A stretch of DNA of 64,000 nucleotides from Limnomonas spitsbergensis (Eukaryota; Chlorophyta; Chlorophyceae; Chlamydomonadales), in assembly GCA_037349105.1 (NCBI GenBank), contig JAYJMM010000037.1, forward strand, positions 744,001 to 808,000. Direction: 5' to 3'. Numbering within the stretch: position 1 is the stretch's first letter; every line of letters starts with the position of its first letter. The notes under the pieces are model-generated. The model did not search any database, was not told the origin of the DNA, and worked only from the letters and a program-made list of their open reading frames with translations. Positions 13,801 through 28,059 of this stretch are shown piece after piece. The translations under genes and the position numbers were made by a program.

Positions 13801-16800
13801 GCTCACAAAAGGTCATCCATAATATTTGTCTCACAAAAGGTCACCCATAGCATTTGGCTCCCAAAAGATCACCCATAGCATTTGGCTCACAAAAGGTCAC
13901 CCATATCATTTGGCTCCCAAAAGGTCACCCATAGCATTTGGCTCACAAAAGTTCACCCATATCATTTGGCTCCCAAAAGGTCATCCATAGCATTTGGCTC
14001 ACAAAAGGTCACCCATAGCATTTGGCTCACAAAAGTTCACCCATATCATTTGGCTCCCAAAAGGTCATCCATAGCATTTGGCTCACAAAAGGTCACCCAT
14101 AGCATTTGGCTCACAAAAGATCACCCATAGCATTTGGCTCCCAAAAGGTCACCCATAGCATTTGGCTCACAAAAGGTCATCCATAATATTTGTCTCACAA
14201 AAGGTCACCCATAGCATTTGGCTCACAAAAGGTCACCCATAGCATTTGGCTCCCAAAAGATCACCCATAGCATTTGGCTCACAAAAGTTCACCCATAGCA
14301 TTTAGCTCCCAAAAGATCACCCATAGCATTTGGCTCCTAAAAGATCACCCATAGCATTTGTCTCACAAAAGGTCACCCATAGCATTTGGCTCACAAAAGA
14401 TCACCCATAGCATTTGGCTCACAAAAGTTCACCCATATCATTTGGCTCCCAAAAGGTCATCCATAGCATTTGGCTCACAAAAGATCACCCATAGCATTTG
14501 GCTCCCAAAAGGTCACCCATATCATTTGGCTCCCAAAAGGTCACCCATAGCATTTGGCTCACAAAAGATCACCCATAGCATTTGGCTCCCAAAAGGTCAC
14601 CCATAGCATTTGGCTCACAAAAGGTCATCCATAATATTTGTCTCACAAAAGGTCACCCATAGCATTTGGCTCCCAAAAGGTCACCCATAGCATTTGGCTC
14701 ACAAAAGGTCACCCATAGCATTTGGCTCCCAAAAGGTCATCCATAGCATTTGGCTCACAAAAGGTCACCCATAGCATTTGGCTCACAAAAGGTCACCCAT
14801 AGCATTTGGCTCCCAAAAGGTCACCCATAGCATTTGGCTCCTAAAAGATCACCCATAGCATTTGGCTTACAAAAGGTCACCCATAGCATTTGGCTCCCAA
14901 AAGGTCACCCATAGCATTTGGCTCCTAAAAGATCACCCATAGCATTTGGCTCACAAAAGGTCACCCATAGCATTTGGCTCACAAAAGGTCACCCATAGCA
15001 TTTGGCTCACAAAAGGTCACCCATCGCATTTGGCTCCCAAAAGGTCACCCATAGCATTTGGCTCCCAAAAGGTCACCCATAGCATTTGGCTCACAAAAGG
15101 TCACCCATAGCATTTGGCTCCCAAAAGGTCACCCATAGCATTTGGCTCCCAAAAGGTCATCCATAGCATTTGGCTCCCAAAAGGTCACCCATCGCATTTG
15201 GCTCCTAAAAGATCACCCATAGCATTTGGCTCACAAAAGGTCACCCATAGCATTTGGCTCCCAAAAGGTCACCCATAGCATTTGGCTCACAAAAGGTCAC
15301 CCATAGCATTTGGCTCCCAAAAGGTCACCCATAGCATTTGGCTCACAAAAGGTCACCCATAGCATTTGGCTCACAAAAGGTCACCCATAGCATTTGGCTC
15401 CCAAAAGATCACCCATAGCATTTGGCTCACAAAAGTTCACCCATATCATTTGGCTCCCAAAAGGTCACCCATAGCATTTGGCTCACAAAAGTTCACCCAT
15501 ATCATTTGGCTCCCAAAAGGTCATCCATAGCATTTGGCTCACAAAAGGTCACCCATAGCATTTGGCTCACAAAAGTTCACCCATATCATTTGGCTCCCAA
15601 AAGGTCATCCATAGCATTTGGCTCACAAAAGGTCACCCATAGCATTTGGCTCACAAAAGATCACCCATAGCATTTGGCTCCCAAAAGGTCACCCATAGCA
15701 TTTGGCTCACAAAAGGTCATCCATAATATTTGTCTCACAAAAGGTCACCCATAGCATTTGGCTCACAAAAGGTCACCCATAGCATTTGGCTCCCAAAAGA
15801 TCACCCATAGCATTTGGCTCACAAAAGTTCACCCATAGCATTTGGCTCACAAAAGGTCACCCATAGCATTTGGCTCCCAAAAGATCACCCATAGCATTTG
15901 GCTCCTAAAAGATCACCCATAGCATTTGGCTCACAAAAGATCACCCATAGCATTTGTCTCACAAAAGATCACCCATAGCATTTGACTCACAAAAGGTCAC
16001 CCATAGCATTTGGCTCCCAAAAGGTCACCCACAGCATTTGGCTCCCAAAAGGTCACCCATAGCATTTGACTCACAAAAGGTCACCCATAGCATTTGACTC
16101 ACAAAAGGTCACCCATAGCATTTGGCTCACAAAAGGTCACCCATAGCATTTGGCTCACAAAAGATCACCCATAGCATTTGACTCACAAAAGGTCACCCAT
16201 AGCATTTGGCTCACAAAAGGTCATCCATAATATTTGTCTCACAAAAGGTCACCCATAGCATTTGGCTCCCAAAAGATCACCCATAGCATTTGGCTCACAA
16301 AAGGTCACCCATAGCATTTGACTCACAAAAGGTCACCCATAGCATTTGGCTCACAAAAGGTCATCCATAGCATTTGGCTCACAAAAGGTCACCTATAGCA
16401 TTTGGCTCACAAAAGGTCACCCATAGCATTTGGCTCCCAAAAGATCACCCATAGCATTTGGCTCCCAAAAGATCACCCATAGCATTTGGCTCCCAAAAGA
16501 TCACCCATAGCATTTGGCTCACAAAAGATCACCCATAGCATTTGGCTCCCAAAAGATCACCCATAGCATTTGGCTCACAAAAGGTCACCCATAGCATTTG
16601 GCTCCCAAAAGATCACCCATAGCATTTGGCTCACAAAAGATCACCCATAGCATTTGGCTCCCAAAAGGTCACCCATAGCATTTGGCTCCCAAAAGGTCAC
16701 CCATAGCATTTGGCTCCCAAAAGGTCACCCATAGCATTTGGCTCCCAAAAGGTCACCCATAGCATTTGACTCACAAAAGATCACCCATAATATTTGTCTC

Positions 16801-18400
16801 ACAAAAGGTCACCCATAGCATTTGGCTCACAAAAGGTCACCCATAGCATTTGGCTTCCAAAAGATCACCCATAGCATTTGGCTCCCAAAAGATCACCCAT
16901 AGCATTTGGCTCACAAAAGATCACCCATAGCATTTGGCTCCCAAAAGATCACCCATAGCATTTGGCTCACAAAAGGTCACCCATAGCATTTGGCTCACAA
17001 AAGTTCACCCATATCATTTGGCTCCCAAAAGGTCATCCATAGCATTTGGCTCACAAAAGATCACCCATAGCATTTGGCTCACAAAAGATCACCCATAGCA
17101 TTTGGCTCACAAAAGGTCACCCATAGCATTTGGCTCCCAAAAGATCACCCATAGCATTTGGCTCCCAAAAGATCACCCATAGCATTTGGCTCCCAAAAGG
17201 TCACCCATAGCATTTGGCTCCCAAAAGATCACCCATAGCATTTGGCTCACAAAAGTTCACCCATAGCATTTGGCTCACAAAAGTTCACCCATAGCATTTG
17301 GCTCCCAAAAGGTCACCCATAGCATTTGGCTCCCAAAAGGTCACCCATAGCATTTGGCTCACAAAAGGTCACCCATAGCATTTGGCTCCCAAAAGGTCAC
17401 CCATAGCATTTGGCTCCCAAAAGGTCACCCATAGCATTTGGCTCCCAAAAGGTCACCCATAGCATTTGGCTCACAAAAGGTCACCCATAGCATTTGGCTC
17501 CCAAAAGGTCACCCATAGCATTTGGCTCCCAAAAGATCACCCATAGCATTTGGCTCACAAAAGGTCATCCATAATATTTGTCTCACAAAAGGTCACCCAT
17601 AGCATTTGGCTCCCAAAAGATCACCCATAGCATTTGGCTCACAAAAGTTCACCCATATCATTTGGCTCCCAAAAGGTCACCCATAGCATTTGGCTCACAA
17701 AAGTTCACCCATATCATTTGGCTCCCAAAAGGTCATCCATAGCATTTGGCTCACAAAAGGTCACCCATAGCATTTGGCTCACAAAAGTTCACCCATATCA
17801 TTTGGCTCCCAAAAGGTCATCCATAGCATTTGGCTCACAAAAGGTCACCCATAGCATTTGGCTCACAAAAGATCACCCATAGCATTTGGCTCCCAAAAGG
17901 TCACCCATAGCATTTGGCTCACAAAAGGTCATCCATAATATTTGTCTCACAAAAGGTCACCCATAGCATTTGGCTCACAAAAGGTCACCCATAGCATTTG
18001 GCTCCCAAAAGATCACCCATAGCATTTGGCTCACAAAAGTTCACCCATAGCATTTAGCTCCCAAAAGATCACCCATAGCATTTGGCTCCTAAAAGATCAC
18101 CCATAGCATTTGTCTCACAAAAGGTCACCCATAGCATTTGGCTCACAAAAGATCACCCATAGCATTTGGCTCACAAAAGTTCACCCATATCATTTGGCTC
18201 CCAAAAGGTCATCCATAGCATTTGGCTCACAAAAGATCACCCATAGCATTTGGCTCCCAAAAGGTCACCCATATCATTTGGCTCCCAAAAGGTCACCCAT
18301 AGCATTTGGCTCACAAAAGATCACCCATAGCATTTGGCTCCCAAAAGGTCACCCATAGCATTTGGCTCACAAAAGGTCATCCATAATATTTGTCTCACAA
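7900..18400. repeat. Higher-order satellite repeats of about 2.2-3.75 kb
   Basis: Rare marker units recur at whole-unit spacings. The CACCTATAG unit lies near 7961, 10453, 12637 and 16389 (89, 78 and 134 units apart). The cluster of GTTC/ATATC units begins near 9206, 11670, 13882, 15422 and 17634 (88, 79, 55 and 79 units apart). Note that 134 equals 79 plus 55. Flanking AATATTTGTC units move together with these markers, so whole blocks were copied. Confidence 0.8.
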
Positions 18401-21400
18401 AAGGTCACCCATAGCATTTGGCTCCCAAAAGGTCACCCATAGCATTTGGCTCACAAAAGGTCACCCATAGCATTTGGCTCCCAAAAGGTCATCCATAGCA
18501 TTTGGCTCACAAAAGGTCACCCATAGCATTTGGCTCACAAAAGGTCACCCATAGCATTTGGCTCCCAAAAGGTCACCCATAGCATTTGGCTCCTAAAAGA
18601 TCACCCATAGCATTTGGCTCACAAAAGGTCACCCATAGCATTTGGCTCCCAAAAGGTCACCCATAGCATTTGGCTCCTAAAAGATCACCCATAGCATTTG
18701 GCTCACAAAAGGTCACCCATAGCATTTGGCTCACAAAAGGTCACCCATAGCATTTGGCTCACAAAAGGTCACCCATAGCATTTGGCTCCCAAAAGGTCAC
18801 CCATAGCATTTGGCTCCCAAAAGGTCACCCATAGCATTTGGCTCACAAAAGGTCACCCATAGCATTTGGCTCCCAAAAGGTCACCCATAGCATTTGGCTC
18901 CCAAAAGGTCATCCATAGCATTTGGCTCACAAAAGGTCACCCATCGCATTTGGCTCCTAAAAGATCACCCATAGCATTTGGCTCACAAAAGGTCACCCAT
19001 AGCATTTGGCTCCCAAAAGGTCACCCATAGCATTTGGCTCACAAAAGGTCACCCATAGCATTTGGCTCCCAAAAGGTCACCCATAGCATTTGGCTCACAA
19101 AAGGTCACCCATAGCATTTGGCTCACAAAAGGTCACCCATAGCATTTGGCTCACAAAAGGTCACCCATAGCATTTGTCTCACAAAAGGTCACCCATAGCA
19201 TTTGGCTCACAAAAGGTCATCCATAGCATTTGGCTCACAAAAGGTCATCCATAGCATTTGTCTCCCAAAAGGTCACCCATAGCATTTGGCTCCCAAAAGG
19301 TCACCCATAGCATTTGGCTCCTAAAAGATCACCCATAGCATTTGGCTCACAAAAGGTCACCCATAGCATTTGGCTCCCAAAAGGTCACCCATAGCATTTG
19401 GCTCACAAAAGGTCACCCATAGCATTTGGCTCACAAAAGGTCACCCATAGCATTTGGCTCACAAAAGGTCACCCATAGCATTTGGCTCACAAAAGGTCAC
19501 CCATAGCATTTGGCTCACAAAAGGTCACCCATAGCATTTGGCTCACAAAAGGTCACCCATAGCATTTGGCTCACAAAAGGTCACCCATAGCATTTGGCTC
19601 ACAAAAGGTCACCCATAGCATTTGTCTCCCAAAAGGTCACCCATAGCATTTGGCTCCCAAAAGGTCACCCATAGCATTTGGCTCCTAAAAGATCACCCAT
19701 AGCATTTGGCTCACAAAAGGTCACCCATAGCATTTGGCTCACAAAAGGTCACCCATAGCATTTGGCTCACAAAAGGTCACCCATCGCATTTGGCTCCCAA
19801 AAGGTCACCCATAGCATTTGGCTCCCAAAAGGTCACCCATAGCATTTGGCTCACAAAAGGTCACCCATAGCATTTGGCTCCCAAAAGGTCACCCATAGCA
19901 TTTGGCTCCCAAAAGGTCATCCATAGCATTTGGCTCACAAAAGGTCACCCATCGCATTTGGCTCCTAAAAGATCACCCATAGCATTTGGCTCACAAAAGG
20001 TCACCCATAGCATTTGGCTCCCAAAAGGTCACCCATAGCATTTGGCTCACAAAAGGTCACCCATAGCATTTGGCTCCCAAAAGGTCACCCATAGCATTTG
20101 GCTCACAAAAGGTCACCCATAGCATTTGGCTCACAAAAGGTCACCCATAGCATTTGGCTCACAAAAGGTCACCCATAGCATTTGTCTCACAAAAGGTCAC
20201 CCATAGCATTTGGCTCACAAAAGTTCACCCATATCATTTGGCTCCCAAAAGGTCATCCATAGCATTTGGCTCACAAAAGGTCACCCATAGCATTTGGCTC
20301 ACAAAAGGTCACCCATAGCATTTGGCTCCCAAAAGATCACCCATAGCATTTGGCTCCCAAAAGATCACCCATAGCATTTGACTCACAAAAGGTCACCCAT
20401 AGCATTTGGCTCCCAAAAGATCACCCATAGCATTTGGCTCACAAAAGTTCACCCATAGCATTTGGCTCCCAAAAGATCACCCATAGCATTTGGCTCCTAA
20501 AAGATCACCCATAGCATTTGTCTCACAAAAGGTCACCCATAGCATTTGGCTCCCAAAAGGTCATCCATAATATTTGTCTCACAAAAGGTCACCCATAGCA
20601 TTTGGCTCCCAAAAGGTCACCCATAGCATTTGGCTCCCAAAAGATCACCCATAGCATTTGGCTCACAAAAGGTCACCCATAGCATTTGGCTCACAAAAGA
20701 TCACCCATAGCATTTGACTCACAAAAGGTCACCCATAGCATTTGGCTCCCAAAAGGTCACCCATAGCATTTGGCTCCCAAAAGATCACCCATAGCATTTG
20801 GCTCACAAAAGATCACCCATAGCATTTGGCTCCCAAAAGATCACCCATAGCATTTGGCTCACAAAAGGTCACCCATAGCATTTGGCTCCCAAAAGATCAC
20901 CCATAGCATTTGGCTCACAAAAGATCACCCATAGCATTTGGCTTCCAAAAGGTCACCCATAGCATTTGGCTCCCAAAAGGTCACCCATAGCATTTGGCTC
21001 CCAAAAGGTCACCCATAGCATTTGGCTCCCAAAAGGTCACCCATAGCATTTGACTCACAAAAGATCACCCATAATATTTGTCTCACAAAAGGTCACCCAT
21101 AGGATTTGGCTCACAAAAGGTCACCCATAGCATTTGGCTCCCAAAAGATCACCCATAGCATTTGGCTCCCAAAAGATCACCCATAGCATTTGGCTCACAA
21201 AAGATCACCCATAGCATTTGGCTCCCAAAAGATCACCCATAGCATTTGGCTCACAAAAGGTCACCCATAGCATTTGGCTCACAAAAGTTCACCCATATCA
21301 TTTGGCTCCCAAAAGGTCATCCATAGCATTTGGCTCACAAAAGATCACCCATAGCATTTGGCTCACAAAAGATCACCCATAGCATTTGGCTCACAAAAGG

Positions 21401-21840
21401 TCACCCATAGCATTTGGCTCCCAAAAGATCACCCATAGCATTTGGCTCCCAAAAGATCACCCATAGCATTTGGCTCCCAAAAGGTCACCCATAGCATTTG
21501 GCTCCCAAAAGATCACCCATAGCATTTGGCTCACAAAAGTTCACCCATAGCATTTGGCTCACAAAAGTTCACCCATAGCATTTGGCTCCCAAAAGGTCAC
21601 CCATAGCATTTGGCTCCCAAAAGGTCACCCATAGCATTTGGCTCACAAAAGGTCACCCATAGCATTTGGCTCCCAAAAGGTCACCCATAGCATTTGGCTC
21701 CCAAAAGGTCACCCATAGCATTTGGCTCCCAAAAGGTCACCCATAGCATTTGGCTCACAAAAGGTCACCCATAGCATTTGGCTCCCAAAAGGTCACCCAT
21801 AGCATTTGGCTCCCAAAAGGTCACCCATAGCATTTGGCTC

Positions 21841-24800
21841 ACAAAAGGTCATCCATAATATTTGTCTCACAAAAGGTCACCCATAGCATTTGGCTCCCAA
21901 AAGATCACCCATAGCATTTGGCTCACAAAAGTTCACCCATATCATTTGGCTCCCAAAAGGTCACCCATAGCATTTGGCTCACAAAAGTTCACCCATATCA
22001 TTTGGCTCCCGAAAGGTCATCCATAGCATTTGGCTCACAAAAGGTCACCCATAGCATTTGGCTCACAAAAGTTCACCCATATCATTTGGCTCCCAAAAGG
22101 TCATCCATAGCATTTGGCTTACAAAAGATCACCCATAGCATTTGGCTCACAAAAGATCACCCATAGCATTTGGCTCCCAAAAGGTCACCCATAGCATTTG
22201 GCTCACAAAAGGTCATCCATAATATTTGTCTCACAAAAGGTCACCCATAGCATTTGGCTCACAAAAGGTCACCCATAGCATTTGGCTCCCAAAAGATCAC
22301 CCATAGCATTTGGCTCACAAAAGTTCACCCATAGCATTTAGCTCCCAAAAGATCACCCATAGCATTTGGCTCCTAAAAGATCACCCATAGCATTTGTCTC
22401 ACAAAAGGTCACCCATAGCATTTGGCTCACAAAAGATCACCCATAGCATTTGGCTCACAAAAGTTCACCCATATCATTTGGCTCCCAAAAGGTCATCCAT
22501 AGCATTTGGCTCACAAAAGATCACCCATAGCATTTGGCTCCCAAAAGGTCACCCATATCATTTGGCTCCCAAAAGGTCACCCATAGCATTTGGCTCACAA
22601 AAGATCACCCATAGCATTTGGCTCCCAAAAGGTCACCCATAGCATTTGGCTCACAAAAGGTCATCCATAATATTTGTCTCACAAAAGGTCACCCATAGCA
22701 TTTGGCTCCCAAAAGGTCACCCATAGCATTTGGCTCACAAAAGGTCACCCATAGCATTTGGCTCCCAAAAGGTCATCCATAGCATTTGGCTCACAAAAGG
22801 TCACCCATAGCATTTGGCTCACAAAAGGTCACCCATAGCATTTGGCTCCCAAAAGGTCACCCATAGCATTTGGCTCCTAAAAGATCACCCATAGCATTTG
22901 GCTCACAAAAGGTCACCCATAGCATTTGGCTCCCAAAAGGTCACCCATAGCATTTGGCTCCTAAAAGATCACCCATAGCATTTGGCTCACAAAAGGTCAC
23001 CCATAGCATTTGGCTCACAAAAGGTCACCCATAGCATTTGGCTCACAAAAGGTCACCCATCGCATTTGGCTCCCAAAAGGTCACCCATAGCATTTGGCTC
23101 CCAAAAGGTCACCCATAGCATTTGGCTCACAAAAGGTCACCCATAGCATTTGGCTCCCAAAAGGTCACCCATAGCATTTGGCTCACAAAAGGTCATCCAT
23201 AGCATTTGGCTCACAAAAGGTCACCCATCGCATTTGGCTCCAAAAAGATCACCCATAGCATTTGGCTCACAAAAGGTCACCCATAGCATTTGGCTCCCAA
23301 AAGGTCACCCATAGCATTTGGCTCACAAAAGGTCACCCATAGCATTTGGCTCCCAAAAGGTCACCCATAGCATTTGGCTCACAAAAGGTCACCCATAGCA
23401 TTTGGCTCACAAAAGGTCACCCATAGCATTTGTCTCACAAAAGGTCACCCATAGCATTTGTCTCACAAAAGGTCACCCATAGCATTTGGCTCACAAAAGG
23501 TCATCCATAGCATTTGGCTCACAAAAGGTCATCCATAGCATTTGTCTCCCAAAAGGTCACCCATAGCATTTGGCTCCCAAAAGGTCACCCATAGCATTTG
23601 GCTCCTAAAAGATCACCCATAGCATTTGGCTCACAAAAGGTCACCCATAGCATTTGGCTCACAAAAGGTCACCCATAGCATTTGGCTCACAAAAGGTCAC
23701 CCATCGCATTTGGCTCCCAAAAGGTCACCCATAGCATTTGGCTCCCAAAAGGTCACCCATAGCATTTGGCTCACAAAAGGTCACCCATAGCATTTGGCTC
23801 CCAAAAGGTCACCCATAGCATTTGGCTCCCAAAAGGTCATCCATAGCATTTGGCTCACAAAAGGTCACCCATCGCATTTGGCTCCTAAAAGATCACCCAT
23901 AGCATTTGGCTCACAAAAGGTCACCCATAGCATTTGGCTCCCAAAAGGTCACCCATAGCATTTGGCTCACAAAAGGTCACCCATAGCATTTGGCTCCCAA
24001 AAGGTCACCCATAGCATTTGGCTCACAAAAGGTCACCCATAGCATTTGGCTCACAAAAGGTCACCCATAGCATTTGGCTCACAAAAGGTCACCCATAGCA
24101 TTTGTCTCACAAAAGGTCACCCATAGCATTTGGCTCACAAAAGGTCATCCATAGCATTTGGCTCACAAAAGGTCATCCATAGCATTTGGACCACAAAAGG
24201 TCACCCATAGCATTTGGCTCACAAAAGGTCACCCATAGCATTTGGCTCCCAAAAGATCACCCATAGCATTTGGCTCCCAAAAGATCACCCATAGCATTTG
24301 ACTCACAAAAGGTCACCCATAGCATTTGGCTCCCAAAAGATCACCCATAGCATTTGGCTCACAAAAGTTCACCCATAGCATTTGGCTCCCAAAAGATCAC
24401 CCATAGCATTTGGCTCCTAAAAGATCACCCATAGCATTTGTCTCACAAAAGGTCACCCATAGCATTTGGCTCCCAAAAGGTCATCCATAATATTTGTCTC
24501 ACAAAAGGTCACCCATAGCATTTGGCTCCCAAAAGGTCACCCATAGCATTTGGCTCCCAAAAGATCACCCATAGCATTTGGCTCACAAAAGGTCACCCAT
24601 AGCATTTGGCTCACAAAAGATCACCCATAGCATTTGGCTCACAAAAGTTCACCCATAGCATTTGGCTCCCAAAAGGTCACCCATAGCATTTGGCTCCCAA
24701 AAGGTCACCCATAGCATTTGGCTCCCAAAAGGTCACCCATAGCATTTGGCTCACAAAAGATCACCCATAGCATTTGGCTCCCAAAAGGTCACCCATAGCA

Positions 24801-27800
24801 TTTGGCTCCCAAAAGGTCACCCATAGCATTTGGCTCACAAAAGGTCACCCATAGCATTTGGCTCCCAAAAGGTCACCCATAGCATTTGGCTCCCAAAAGG
24901 TCACCCATAGCATTTGGCTCACAAAAGGTCATCCATAATATTTGTCTCACAAAAGGTCACCCATAGCATTTGGCTCCCAAAAGATCACCCATAGCATTTG
25001 GCTCACAAAAGTTCACCCATATCATTTGGCTCCCAAAAGGTCACCCATAGCATTTGGCTCACAAAAGTTCACCCATATCATTTGGCTCCCGAAAGGTCAT
25101 CCATAGCATTTGGCTCACAAAAGGTCACCCATAGCATTTGGCTCACAAAAGTTCACCCATATCATTTGGCTCCCAAAAGGTCATCCATAGCATTTGGCTT
25201 ACAAAAGATCACCCATAGCATTTGGCTCACAAAAGATCACCCATAGCATTTGGCTCCCAAAAGGTCACCCATAGCATTTGGCTCACAAAAGGTCATCCAT
25301 AATATTTGTCTCACAAAAGGTCACCCATAGCATTTGGCTCACAAAAGGTCACCCATAGCATTTGGCTCCCAAAAGATCACCCATAGCATTTGGCTCACAA
25401 AAGTTCACCCATAGCATTTAGCTCCCAAAAGATCACCCATAGCATTTGGCTCCTAAAAGATCACCCATAGCATTTGTCTCACAAAAGGTCACCCATAGCA
25501 TTTGGCTCACAAAAGATCACCCATAGCATTTGGCTCACAAAAGTTCACCCATATCATTTGGCTCCCAAAAGGTCATCCATAGCATTTGGCTCACAAAAGA
25601 TCACCCATAGCATTTGGCTCCCAAAAGGTCACCCATATCATTTGGCTCCCAAAAGGTCACCCATAGCATTTGGCTCACAAAAGATCACCCATAGCATTTG
25701 GCTCCCAAAAGGTCACCCATAGCATTTGGCTCACAAAAGGTCATCCATAATATTTGTCTCACAAAAGGTCACCCATAGCATTTGGCTCCCAAAAGGTCAC
25801 CCATAGCATTTGGCTCACAAAAGGTCACCCATAGCATTTGGCTCACAAAAGGTCATCCATAGCATTTGGCTCACAAAAGGTCACCCATAGCATTTGGCTC
25901 ACAAAAGGTCACCCATAGCATTTGGCTCCCAAAAGGTCACCCATAGCATTTGGCTCCTAAAAGATCACCCATAGCATTTGGCTCACAAAAGGTCACCCAT
26001 AGCATTTGGCTCCCAAAAGGTCACCCATAGCATTTGGCTCCTAAAAGATCACCCATAGCATTTGGCTCACAAAAGGTCACCCATAGCATTTGGCTCACAA
26101 AAGGTCACCCATAGCATTTGGCTCACAAAAGGTCACCCATCGCATTTGGCTCCCAAAAGGTCACCCATAGCATTTGGCTCCCAAAAGGTCACCCATAGCA
26201 TTTGGCTCACAAAAGGTCACCCATAGCATTTGGCTCCCAAAAGGTCACCCATAGCATTTGGCTCACAAAAGGTCATCCATAGCATTTGGCTCACAAAAGG
26301 TCACCCATCGCATTTGGCTCCAAAAAGATCACCCATAGCATTTGGCTCCCAAAAGGTCACCCATAGCATTTGGCTCACAAAAGGTCACCCATAGCATTTG
26401 GCTCACAAAAGGTCACCCATAGCATTTGGCTCCCAAAAGGTCACCCATAGCATTTGGCTCACAAAAGGTCACCCATAGCATTTGGCTCACAAAAGGTCAC
26501 CCATAGCATTTGTCTCACAAAAGGTCACCCATAGCATTTGTCTCACAAAAGGTCACCCATAGCATTTGGCTCACAAAAGGTCATCCATAGCATTTGGCTC
26601 ACAAAAGGTCATCCATAGCATTTGTCTCCCAAAAGGTCACCCATAGCATTTGGCTCCCAAAAGGTCACCCATAGCATTTGGCTCCTAAAAGATCACCCAT
26701 AGCATTTGGCTCACAAAAGGTCACCCATAGCATTTGGCTCACAAAAGGTCACCCATAGCATTTGGCTCACAAAAGGTCACCCATCGCATTTGGCTCCCAA
26801 AAGGTCACCCATAGCATTTGGCTCCCAAAAGGTCACCCATAGCATTTGGCTCACAAAAGGTCACCCATAGCATTTGGCTCCCAAAAGGTCACCCATAGCA
26901 TTTGGCTCCCAAAAGGTCATCCATAGCATTTGGCTCACAAAAGGTCACCCATCGCATTTGGCTCCTAAAAGATCACCCATAGCATTTGGCTCACAAAAGG
27001 TCACCCATAGCATTTGGCTCACAAAAGGTCACCCATAGCATTTGGCTCACAAAAGGTCACCCATAGCATTTGGCTCACAAAAGGTCACCCATAGCATTTG
27101 GCTCACAAAAGGTCACCCATAGCATTTGGCTCACAAAAGGTCACCCATAGCATTTGTCTCACAAAAGGTCACCCATAGCATTTGGCTCACAAAAGGTCAT
27201 CCATAGCATTTGGCTCCCAAAAGGTCATCCATAGCATTTGGCTCACAAAAGGTCACCCATAGCATTTGGCTCACAAAAGGTCACCCATAGCATTTGGCTC
27301 CCAAAAGATCACCCATAGCATTTGGCTCCCAAAAGATCACCCATAGCATTTGACTCACAAAAGGTCACCCATAGCATTTGGCTCCCAAAAGATCACCCAT
27401 AGCATTTGGCTCACAAAAGTTCACCCATAGCATTTGGCTCCCAAAAGATCACCCATAGCATTTGGCTCCTAAAAGATCACCCATAGCATTTGTCTCACAA
27501 AAGGTCACCCATAGCATTTGGCTCCCAAAAGGTCATCCATAATATTTGTCTCACAAAAGGTCACCCATAGCATTTGGCTCCCAAAAGGTCACCCATAGCA
27601 TTTGGCTCCCAAAAGATCACCCATAGCATTTGGCTCACAAAAGGTCACCCATAGCATTTGGCTCACAAAAGATCACCCATAGCATTTGGCTCACAAAAGG
27701 TCACCCATAGCATTTGGCTCCCAAAAGGTCACCCATAGCATTTGGCTCCCAAAAGGTCACCCATAGCATTTGGCTCCCAAAAGGTCACCCATAGCATTTG

Positions 27801-28000
27801 GCTCACAAAAGATCACCCATAGCATTTGGCTCCCAAAAGGTCACCCATAGCATTTGGCTCACAAAAGGTCACCCATAGCATTTGGCTCACAAAAGATCAC
27901 CCATAGCATTTGGCTCACAAAAGGTCACCCATAGCATTTGGCTCCCAAAAGATCACCCATAGCATTTGGCTCCCAAAAGATCACCCATAGCATTTGGCTC
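21841..28000. repeat. 3,080-bp (110-unit) satellite duplication
   Basis: The segment from about 21841 is repeated from about 24921. Shared private variants, such as the CCCGAAAGG unit and the GGCTTACAAAAG unit, occur in both copies. Near the right end the offset drops to 3,052 bp (AATATTT at 24489 and 27541), which shows loss of exactly one 28-bp unit. Confidence 0.85.
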
Positions 28001-28059
28001 CCAAAAGGTCACCCATAGCATTTGGCTCCCAAAAGGTCACCCATAGCATTTGGCTCACA

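Noticed and set aside
9206..25722. Eleven 82-codon open frames inside the 28-bp satellite as protein genes
   Set aside because: They start only at TTG, arise from TAG-to-TAT changes in every third unit, and are copied with the surrounding repeat. Nothing suggests promoters or splice sites.
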